Assembly (NCBI GenBank): GCA_964525675.1
Contig: CAZGJW010000064.1
Coordinates: 1 to 14,525 of the forward strand
Origin: CAYSRJ01 sp964525675
Lineage (GTDB): Bacteria; Spirochaetota; B62-G9; DRHN01
Length of the DNA: 14,525 nt
Direction: 5' to 3'
The notes under the pieces were generated by a model, which did not search any database, was not told the origin of the DNA, and was given only the letters and a program-made list of their open reading frames with translations. A program made the position numbers and the translations under genes. Shown piece by piece: positions 7,231 to 13,413 of this stretch (its first letter is position 1; each line of letters starts with the position of its first letter).

Positions 7231-8418
7231 TTATCTGTTAATATCGACATCCATACCAGATTTATCAAGTGCCTTGTAATTCACAAGGCCGAAACAGAGC
7301 TTCAAGCGAACGATCTTCCGAACTGATTCCATGACCTGCTGCTTCAAAACCGGGTCCGTTTCCATTTCGGCATATAGCTCTTCAATAAACTGCGTCTCAT
7401 GTTCCGGCATAAGCACCATATCGCACCCTGCTCTAACTGCAGAAAGTGCAGGTGCGGGAAAGCTCCGCACCGCCTCCATATTCAGTGAATCGGTGACAAC
7501 AATCCCTCTGAACCCTGAAGAGCCCTTCAATATTTTTTGTATCATACTCTCGGAGAATGTTGAAGGCAGACCCCGGGTGCTGTACATACCGCCGTCCATA
7601 ACACCGATGTGGCCAATCATGATGAGTAAAACACCTGCATCGATAATGTTCTGAAAAACCGGAATCTCGGGCGGTGTGCCGTTGACAAAAACAAGTTTTT
7701 TATGCGAATCCCCAATAGCTGTCCCGTGACCGGGGAAGTGCTTTGCCGTTGCAGCCACACCCTGCGCCTGTGTTGCCTCTATAAATGCGACAGCCATGGA
7801 AGACACCCTGTCGGGATCGGACCCGAAAGACCGGGAGCCTATTACCTGATTATTCATTGAAAAATCACACACGGGCGCGAATGTAATGTGTATACCGAGG
7901 CCTCTCAGTATACGCGCGATATCTACAGCAACATCCCTGCATTCATCGACCGAGGTCATACTTCCCGCCGGAGTAAAGCTCCTGACGCCGATGATCTTTT
8001 CAGATATGAGCGATGGTTCACCATCCACCGCAAAAAAAGGATAGAGAAGTGCGTACTGTTCTGAAAGGTTTCTGTACGATACGGTAAATTTTTCAAACTC
8101 GCCCACTGTTACACCCTGAAACACAACTCCGCCCGCAGCGTTTTTTCGTATAAGGGCCTGTACCTGCTCATTGGACCGTCCGAATTTTCCGCATGACGTC
8201 ATAATCATCTGGGCGATTCTTTCTTTATTGGAAAGGCCGGACATAATCCAGTCGACAGCTGTATCCAGATCGGTGTTTTCAGAGTAGAAGTCTTTGAGGG
8301 AAAAATCAAATTGCCGCAATGCGCTGCGGTCCTCGACTACTTCCGCATGAAGTGTATGTAAGGGTAAAAGCGTGATTACAGACAGCACAACGGCAAAAAT
8401 AAGTATCGTTTTTATCAT
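7231..8418 (-). CDS. Secreted glycoside hydrolase family 3 protein, NagZ-like beta-N-acetylhexosaminidase
   Basis: This is a single-domain GH3 enzyme of 395 residues. The hallmark KHFPGHG (residues 226-232) is followed by the NagZ-type DSH dyad (D237/H239), which serves as acid/base. The catalytic nucleophile is D310 in VVTDSLNM. NagZ enzymes remove N-acetylglucosamine from muropeptides during peptidoglycan recycling. The N-terminus MIKTILIFAVVLSVITLLPL with LHA at residues 23-25 is a typical Sec signal peptide without a lipobox cysteine, so the enzyme should act in the periplasm, unlike cytosolic proteobacterial NagZ. I chose the ATG at 8418 because AGGG sits 5 nt upstream and it starts the signal peptide cleanly. 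A TTG at 8442 would add eight residues but has no ribosome site. Other hexosaminide substrates are possible. Confidence 0.88.
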   Translation of the reverse strand: MIKTILIFAVVLSVITLLPLHTLHAEVVEDRSALRQFDFSLKDFYSENTDLDTAVDWIMSGLSNKERIAQMIMTSCGKFGRSNEQVQALIRKNAAGGVVFQGVTVGEFEKFTVSYRNLSEQYALLYPFFAVDGEPSLISEKIIGVRSFTPAGSMTSVDECRDVAVDIARILRGLGIHITFAPVCDFSMNNQVIGSRSFGSDPDRVSSMAVAFIEATQAQGVAATAKHFPGHGTAIGDSHKKLVFVNGTPPEIPVFQNIIDAGVLLIMIGHIGVMDGGMYSTRGLPSTFSESMIQKILKGSSGFRGIVVTDSLNMEAVRSFPAPALSAVRAGCDMVLMPEHETQFIEELYAEMETDPVLKQQVMESVRKIVRLKLCFGLVNYKALDKSGMDVDINR

Positions 8419-8464
8419 ACTATCCCTATATGTCTGTTTCAAAATGCAGTGAACGGATTATGGT

Positions 8465-8492
8465 TTTATCCGGTTATGGTGACATTTTACAA
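8465..8492 (-). promoter_or_regulatory. Weak candidate promoter upstream of the GH3 gene
   Basis: TTGTAA (8492-8487), a 16-nt spacer and GATAAA (8470-8465) lie in the 91-nt gap between the TrmO-fusion stop and the GH3 ATG. Both boxes match sigma-70 consensus at 4 of 6 positions. Support is modest, and the GH3 gene may instead be read from upstream. Confidence 0.22.
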
Positions 8493-8509
8493 GGATGCGC
8501 CGGAAAAAC

Positions 8510-9295
8510 TTACCGACCGAAATCATCGAGCCATCCGTTTCCTGCGCCGGGGATGGAATCTGATTTTTCAATGTAGGGTTTCATATCAATGAGAGGTGTT
8601 TTATCAAATGCGTCGATTCTTCCGGTGGTCACCACATTCTCTGCAAGGCCTTTCAGCTCCGTAATACAGAGGCCGACAGGATTCGGCCTGTGCGGCGATC
8701 TGCTCGCGAACACTCCAACGGTCTGTCCCTGCGCAGCAGGCGGTGATGCATTGAGCGAAAGACTGCCTGCCGCCCTATCCAGGTAAAAAAGAACAACCAC
8801 ATACCGAAATCGATCTAGCATATGCAGGCCGCCTTTATACCGTTCGTTGACAATTATCCTGCAGTCTCCCCTTTCCTCCTGAATCTGTTCCCAGGTCAAA
8901 CCGGGCATATAGGGTGTTCGAATAATACCGATTTGATGCAGCTCGATATGTCTGTGTGCAGAGGCTTCGTCACCGTGCAGGTGCTCATGTTCGGCATGCA
9001 TACTTTCAGCATGTATACCCTTGGCATGCATACCAAGGGCATGTATTTCAGGGGTCGGTGCCGGAGGATGCTCGACATCGGTTTTTTTGAGGTTGCGGCG
9101 GAGTTGCTCTATACGGCGTATACTCTCCGCCATTATCCCGCCGATCCTCCCAAACTCCTGCGCGACATTCTCATACCCCATCTCGTGCGATCGCCGGCGC
9201 CACTTATCGTTCTCCTGCAGATGTGCCCGGTTATGCTCGAGCCAGTAATCCAGAATCGCAGAGACCTTTTCCCTGTCATTCAGCTCATCAGTCAT
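8510..9295 (-). CDS. trmO: TrmO/TsaA-domain methyltransferase with N-terminal helical domain and His-rich linker
   Basis: The 261-residue protein has three parts. Residues about 2-71 form a charged helical domain (ILDYWLEHNRAHLQENDKW, then a second helix), resembling from memory small domains seen near nickel/cobalt genes (the DUF8180 type). Residues 85-120 are histidine-rich, with HALGM-HAKGI-HAESM-HAEHE repeats and ten histidines in all. Residues about 120-258 are a TrmO (TsaA, COG1720) domain. This has HQIGIIRTPY at 120-129, the SAM-site motif GVFASRSPHRPNPVGLC at 194-210, and TPLIDMKPY at 233-241. TrmO methylates N6 of t6A37 in tRNA-Thr using SAM. The C-terminal extension of E. coli TrmO is missing. 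I chose the ATG at 9295 for its GAAGAAGG 9 nt upstream; the ATG at 9304 adds three residues but has no spacing to that site. It overlaps the cooT-like stop by 8 nt. tRNA specificity is uncertain for this fusion. Confidence 0.85.
   Translation of the reverse strand: MTDELNDREKVSAILDYWLEHNRAHLQENDKWRRRSHEMGYENVAQEFGRIGGIMAESIRRIEQLRRNLKKTDVEHPPAPTPEIHALGMHAKGIHAESMHAEHEHLHGDEASAHRHIELHQIGIIRTPYMPGLTWEQIQEERGDCRIIVNERYKGGLHMLDRFRYVVVLFYLDRAAGSLSLNASPPAAQGQTVGVFASRSPHRPNPVGLCITELKGLAENVVTTGRIDAFDKTPLIDMKPYIEKSDSIPGAGNGWLDDFGR
8936..9043 (-). repeat. Degenerate 15-nt tandem repeats encoding His-rich pentads
   Basis: Within the TrmO-fusion gene four imperfect 15-nt units encode HALGM, HAKGI, HAESM and HAEHE, followed by HLHGDEASAHRHIELH. 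The DNA repeats share CATGC-type cores (for example ATGCATGCC). They are in frame and look like expansion of a metal-binding linker. Units are too short and directly abutting to be CRISPR. Confidence 0.7.
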
Positions 9296-9497
9296 GTGGT
9301 TCATCCTTCTTCACGAGGAGCACATAATTTTTCAGGAGGTTCACCTCTTTCATGTAGTAGCCGTTCAGCACTGTTTCTTCGCCGAACAGGGTTTTTATGT
9401 GAATGGTATTGTGGTCGGAAGAGGTCAGGGACGCGGCTTCCTGAATAACGATGGATGAATCCTCGATTTTTTCCGTGTATACTGCTGACAGACACAT
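9288..9497 (-). CDS. cooT: CooT-family nickel-binding protein
   Basis: This 69-residue protein begins MCLSAVY, the family signature in which Cys2 is the conserved nickel ligand. The rest (TIHIKTLFGEETVLNGYYMKEV) has the small beta-rich shape of CooT. In Rhodospirillum rubrum CooT is a dimeric nickel protein linked to maturation of nickel CO dehydrogenase; relatives occur in many anaerobes. H29 and H33 are further possible ligands. The ATG has a strong GAGGAG about 6 nt upstream, and the gene starts 52 nt after the pepD stop. Its final codons contain the start of the TrmO-fusion gene (ATGACTGA), implying translational coupling. No CO dehydrogenase gene is visible here, so the client enzyme is unknown. 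Confidence 0.8.
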   Translation of the reverse strand: MCLSAVYTEKIEDSSIVIQEAASLTSSDHNTIHIKTLFGEETVLNGYYMKEVNLLKNYVLLVKKDEPHD

Positions 9498-9549
9498 GGT
9501 TTTCTCCTCTTTTGGTAGTTTTATCCATTAAAATACTGGTTCATTCGAG

Positions 9550-11007
9550 TCAGTGGTACACCTCTTTCAGGGCTTCATGAAGCACTGTATTGAATGTCTC
9601 GACACTCTCTACATTGACCCGCTCATCTGGCGAGTGGGCGTTTTCTATAGTAGGACCGAGCGACACAGCATCCATGTCTTCAAATCTTTTCTTGATAACC
9701 CCGCATTCGAGACCTGCATGTATTGCTCGTACCTCTGCATCCCTCCCCGTCACCCTTTTATATACCTTTTTTACCCTGGTGAGAAGCGGGGAATCGGGGT
9801 CCGGATACCAGGCGGGGTAGCCTTCATCCTGCGCACATTGAGCCGATGCCAGGCCTGCAATGGCGACATGCGTGTCAGCCATCCAATCGAGTGCGCTTTC
9901 TATAGAGCTCCGGTGGCTCGCGTGTATATGAACCTGCTGTTCCTCCATGCGCACGCTGGACAGGTTCGTGGACGTTTCAACGAGGTCCGGAACCACCGCA
10001 CTCATTGCAATCACCCCGTGCGGCAAGGCCATGAGCAGGCGGGTGAGCCTGCCGGCCGAATCCAGGTCGAGCGTTGTTTCGGGGGCTTCGCACTCATCAC
10101 ACTCGAAGCGGGCTGTCGGCTCCAGTATCCTGTACTCCTGACGAACCGCGTTACAGTACACGCGAAAATCTTCCGTAATACGGGTGCTATCCCCGGAAGG
10201 TGCGGTTATCACCGCATGTGCTTCTCTCGGAATGGCGTTCGCCTTGTCGCCCCCCGTCAGTGAAGCGAGGCTGATTTCATAGGAGAGCTGTAAGTGGTTG
10301 AGAATACGTGCGAGGAGCTTGACGGCATTCGCCCGGCCCAGGTGTATCTCCGCCCCGGAATGGCCGCCCTTCAGTCCCCTGACTGCAATCTTCAGCGCTT
10401 TTATATCCCCGGTTACCGGAGCCTCTGCCACCGGAAGAAAAATGTCACTGTCCTTCCCTCCTGCACAGCCGATATACAGCGTTGTACTGTTTTCCGTGTC
10501 CAGGTTGATCAGCAGCCTGCCCTGGATCAGAGTAGGATCGAGGTTGAATGCGCCGGTCAATCCTGTTTCCTCATCAACGGTAAACAAACATTCGATTTTT
10601 CCAAGCTTGGTTTCCCTATCCTCAAGGAAAGCGAGCATCGCTGCAACACCGATTCCATTATCGGCTCCGAGAGAGGTGCCGTCCGCATGCAGCCACCCGT
10701 TATCCAGAACGAGGGTTATCGGATCGTTGTCGAAATTATGGCTGCTTTTTTCATTTTTCTCGCAAACCATATCCACATGACTCTGAAGCGCCACAACAGG
10801 TTTGTCCCCGAATCCGGGGGAGGCTTCCCTCCGTATGACGATATTGCCGGCTGCATCCTGCGCATAATCGAGCTTCATTTTTTCGGCAAACCGCCGAATA
10901 TATCCGAGTATTTCTTTTTCATTCTTTGATGCGCGCGGTATCTTCGATATCTCTTCAAAATAGTGCCAGAGCCTCTCCGGCTTCAAACCCTGTGTTACCC
11001 CCCCCAT
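9550..11007 (-). CDS. pepD: Aminoacyl-histidine dipeptidase PepD (M20 metallopeptidase)
   Basis: This 485-residue cytosolic zinc peptidase of the M20 PepD type cleaves Xaa-His dipeptides such as carnosine and other unspecific dipeptides. The full length matches the family. The metal and catalytic residues can be placed: H77 and D79 in QSHVDMVCEKN, D116 in GADNGIG, catalytic E146 with E147 in TVDEETGLTGA, D170 in NLDTE and H458 in ENAHSPDERV. The lid domain carries GLKGGHSGAEI (211-221). The ATG at 11007 has CAGGAG 7 nt upstream. A 136-nt gap separates it from the ABC gene upstream. A loose promoter (CTTACA, 18 nt, TACATT) can be read there but is not strong. It probably recycles peptides for nutrition; histidine release next to a His/nickel-related pair is suggestive only. 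Confidence 0.95.
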   Translation of the reverse strand: MGGVTQGLKPERLWHYFEEISKIPRASKNEKEILGYIRRFAEKMKLDYAQDAAGNIVIRREASPGFGDKPVVALQSHVDMVCEKNEKSSHNFDNDPITLVLDNGWLHADGTSLGADNGIGVAAMLAFLEDRETKLGKIECLFTVDEETGLTGAFNLDPTLIQGRLLINLDTENSTTLYIGCAGGKDSDIFLPVAEAPVTGDIKALKIAVRGLKGGHSGAEIHLGRANAVKLLARILNHLQLSYEISLASLTGGDKANAIPREAHAVITAPSGDSTRITEDFRVYCNAVRQEYRILEPTARFECDECEAPETTLDLDSAGRLTRLLMALPHGVIAMSAVVPDLVETSTNLSSVRMEEQQVHIHASHRSSIESALDWMADTHVAIAGLASAQCAQDEGYPAWYPDPDSPLLTRVKKVYKRVTGRDAEVRAIHAGLECGVIKKRFEDMDAVSLGPTIENAHSPDERVNVESVETFNTVLHEALKEVYH

Positions 11008-11143
11008 TTTTCACTCCTGAAATAGTTATTGAAAGACCACCGTATAAGGGTCGCTGCAACTGCTGAATGTAAAATAGTGAAGTTTGTACTGTAAGGAAAT
11101 AGAAACTCTTTTGCCGTGTCAAAAAGGTGTGTTACCCTGCACT

Positions 11144-13393
11144 CTATTCCAGACCGCCGAACTGCAGGGTATACAGCCGGTGATACAACCCTTTTTTAGA
11201 TAGGAGCATCGAATGTGTGCCCTCTTCGACGACACTTCCCTTTTCGAGTACGATGATTTTATGCGCATGCTGTATTGTAGAGAGACGATGGGCAATAACA
11301 ATCGAAGTCCTGCCCTTCGTAAGCCGTACTATTGCATCCTGTATCAGCCGCTCGGTTTCCGTATCGATATTAGACGTGGCCTCATCGAGAACAAGAATCG
11401 AAGGGTCAAAGTACAGCGCTCGTGCAAAAGACAAAAGCTGCCTCTCCCCGGCGGAGAATGTGGCGCCGCGTTCCATGACCGGCTCCTGCTCGCCCCCAGG
11501 CAGTCTTTTAATAAACCGGTCGATATGTGTGCTCTCCGAAACCTCTCTGAACCTGCCTGCATCGTATGGATTGCCGAGAACGATATTATCTCTAACCGAA
11601 CGTGAAAAGAGAAAAACATCCTGCATGACCGGAATGATATTTTTTCTGATATCCGAAAAGGGGATGCGTTCAATATCAACACCGTCAACGAGAACAGTTC
11701 CCCTCCGCGCCCGGTAAAACCTTGAAAGGAGGCTGATAATCGTCGTCTTTCCTGCGCCTGTTTCACCGACTATCGCCAGTGTCTGCCTCGGGCTGACCGA
11801 AAAAGATACATCACGAAGCACCCACTCACCGGGGTTATAGGCAAACCATACATGTCTGAATTCGATCCATCTATTCGGGCCTGATACAGCTTCGTGCGGA
11901 GATTTATCGGTGGCAATATCCCCCTTTTTAAGAGCGACGTATCCCCTGCCTGTATCCTCAATTAAACCGGACTGCCCGGGAACATCCCCTGCCTCTGTCC
12001 CTCTATCTCCATGTGCCCTTCCCTCAGGTTTATCCACCTCCTTCAGGGCATCCGCCTTGAATACAGACAGAATCTTCTCACCTGCGGCATTTGCGCTCTG
12101 CATGATATCGAATTTCTCCGAGAGGTCCTGAACCGGATGAAAAAAAAGCTCAATATAGGCAATGAACATAACGAGCAGCCCGAAGGAAACACGGTCCTGA
12201 ACGATGCCCCTCGCGCCGAAATAGATGACCACCGCGATGGCGAACCAGCGCATGAAACCGATGATCGGCCTGAACACTGCATTTACATAGAGCTGTCTCA
12301 ACTGCGCGGTATACACATCCGTGTTGATACCCAGGAATTTTTTAAAGTTGGCTGATTCCCTGACGAATATCTGAACTATTCGTATTCCCGTGATGGTTTC
12401 ATTGAGAAAGCTGTTTAAATCACCGATCTTCGTCCTGATTATACGATAGGCGTTCCTCACCTGTACACGGAAAAGAATCGTGCACAGTACAAGAAAGGGA
12501 AAGGTGATTGAAACAATGAGCGCAAGTGTGATACTCGTCATATACATAATAACGATGATGCCTGCCATCATCAGGATATCCTGAAAAAAGGTGATGAGAA
12601 CCGAAGAAAAGAGCTCATTCAGCCTCTCGATATCGTTTGTGACGCGGTTAACGAGCCTGCCGATCGGGTTTTTTTCAAAGTAGGACACTTCAAGAGAAAG
12701 TATGTGCGTAAAGAGGTCGCTCCGCAGGTCCCGCATTGCGTACTGTGAAAGCCGCATGAGCAGAAGTATCTGAATATAGGAAGATACAAACTGCACGAGC
12801 AGAACGGCAATGATGATGAACACAAACCTGACAATACCTCTGATATCCTCTTTCCTGAGAGTCACAATCTCCTGGACCGAAAAGCGGTGCATACGAGACG
12901 GTTTGAAAAGGTACCGTGAGTCAGCAAAGGCGCGCGCATCACCCGCCTGCACCATCCTGTTTATCTTATCCCTGAGGTCCCGGTCGATATCGGCCTGGTG
13001 AACCAGAATATAGGTGCTTTCCGACAGAACCCCATTCGCATCAAGCTGTTTCAGCTCCCGTTCAGAAAAGTATTTCAGGTCCGCCTGAAATAAAAATCCG
13101 TGTGCTTCATCCAGCACTACCGACCTCTTCAACCGTTTGAGGACAAAATCCTTTCCTTCGAGCAGAGACAGTCTGCCAAGGTCCACGACCTTGCCCTGCT
13201 TAAAAACAAAACGATCGACAATAGTTTTGAAAAAGAAGGGCACGGCGAGATTTGAGCCCGTGATGAACAGCACGAACACGAGGGCGGTAAAGAGGTATTT
13301 CTTATAGGCAAAGATATATCTGAATATGAGGCTGAATACATCCCTGCTGTACAGCCTCCCGTTTTTCTCATCCTCTTCTTGATAGTACTCCAC
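11144..13393 (-). CDS. ABC exporter half-transporter, MdlB/YheH-type subunit with extracytoplasmic insertion
   Basis: This 749-residue type IV ABC exporter half-transporter has a transmembrane domain (about residues 20-440) and an ATPase domain (507-745). Walker A is GETGAGKT (543-550), Q-loop Q591, Walker B ILVLDE with catalytic E671, and the switch histidine H702. The signature is a divergent FSAGE (646-650) in place of LSGGQ. Combined with its partner this gives one competent and one degenerate ATP site, as in BmrCD, TM287/288 and YheHI. It is about 150 residues longer than usual: TM1 (33-55) and TM2 (187-212) are separated by about 125 mostly charged residues, and a 60-residue polar linker (447-506) precedes the ATPase domain. 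The start is GTG with AGGAG 7 nt upstream, 20 nt after the partner gene's stop. The substrate is unknown; multidrug or lipid export is the family norm. Confidence 0.93.
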   Translation of the reverse strand: MEYYQEEDEKNGRLYSRDVFSLIFRYIFAYKKYLFTALVFVLFITGSNLAVPFFFKTIVDRFVFKQGKVVDLGRLSLLEGKDFVLKRLKRSVVLDEAHGFLFQADLKYFSERELKQLDANGVLSESTYILVHQADIDRDLRDKINRMVQAGDARAFADSRYLFKPSRMHRFSVQEIVTLRKEDIRGIVRFVFIIIAVLLVQFVSSYIQILLLMRLSQYAMRDLRSDLFTHILSLEVSYFEKNPIGRLVNRVTNDIERLNELFSSVLITFFQDILMMAGIIVIMYMTSITLALIVSITFPFLVLCTILFRVQVRNAYRIIRTKIGDLNSFLNETITGIRIVQIFVRESANFKKFLGINTDVYTAQLRQLYVNAVFRPIIGFMRWFAIAVVIYFGARGIVQDRVSFGLLVMFIAYIELFFHPVQDLSEKFDIMQSANAAGEKILSVFKADALKEVDKPEGRAHGDRGTEAGDVPGQSGLIEDTGRGYVALKKGDIATDKSPHEAVSGPNRWIEFRHVWFAYNPGEWVLRDVSFSVSPRQTLAIVGETGAGKTTIISLLSRFYRARRGTVLVDGVDIERIPFSDIRKNIIPVMQDVFLFSRSVRDNIVLGNPYDAGRFREVSESTHIDRFIKRLPGGEQEPVMERGATFSAGERQLLSFARALYFDPSILVLDEATSNIDTETERLIQDAIVRLTKGRTSIVIAHRLSTIQHAHKIIVLEKGSVVEEGTHSMLLSKKGLYHRLYTLQFGGLE

Positions 13394-13413
13394 CTCTACA
13401 CTCCTGTTCAGCG

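Noticed and set aside
8440..8442. TTG as the start of the GH3 gene
   Set aside because: It gives eight extra residues before the signal peptide and lacks a ribosome-binding site. The ATG at 8418 has AGGG at good spacing.
8465..8492. Sigma-28 (flagellar) promoter reading TAAA ... CCGGATAA upstream of the GH3 gene
   Set aside because: The spacer is about 12 nt instead of about 15 and the -10 box deviates from GCCGATAA. There is no reason for a glycosidase to be in the flagellar regulon.
8936..9043. Possible CRISPR-like or minisatellite array
   Set aside because: Units are 15 nt, directly abutting, degenerate and in frame, coding for His-rich pentads. There are no spacers.
9301..9528. Minus-strand open frame (MDKTTKRGENHV...) overlapping cooT in another frame
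   Set aside because: It starts upstream of cooT, but the GAGGAG site and the MCLSAVY family signature belong to the cooT frame. The product looks like out-of-frame translation.
9553..10263. 236-codon plus-strand open frame opposite pepD
   Set aside because: It is antisense to the well-conserved PepD C-terminal half and has no family resemblance.
11008..11143. Intrinsic terminator after the ABC operon
   Set aside because: There are T- and A-rich stretches but no stable GC stem followed by a U-run on the coding strand.
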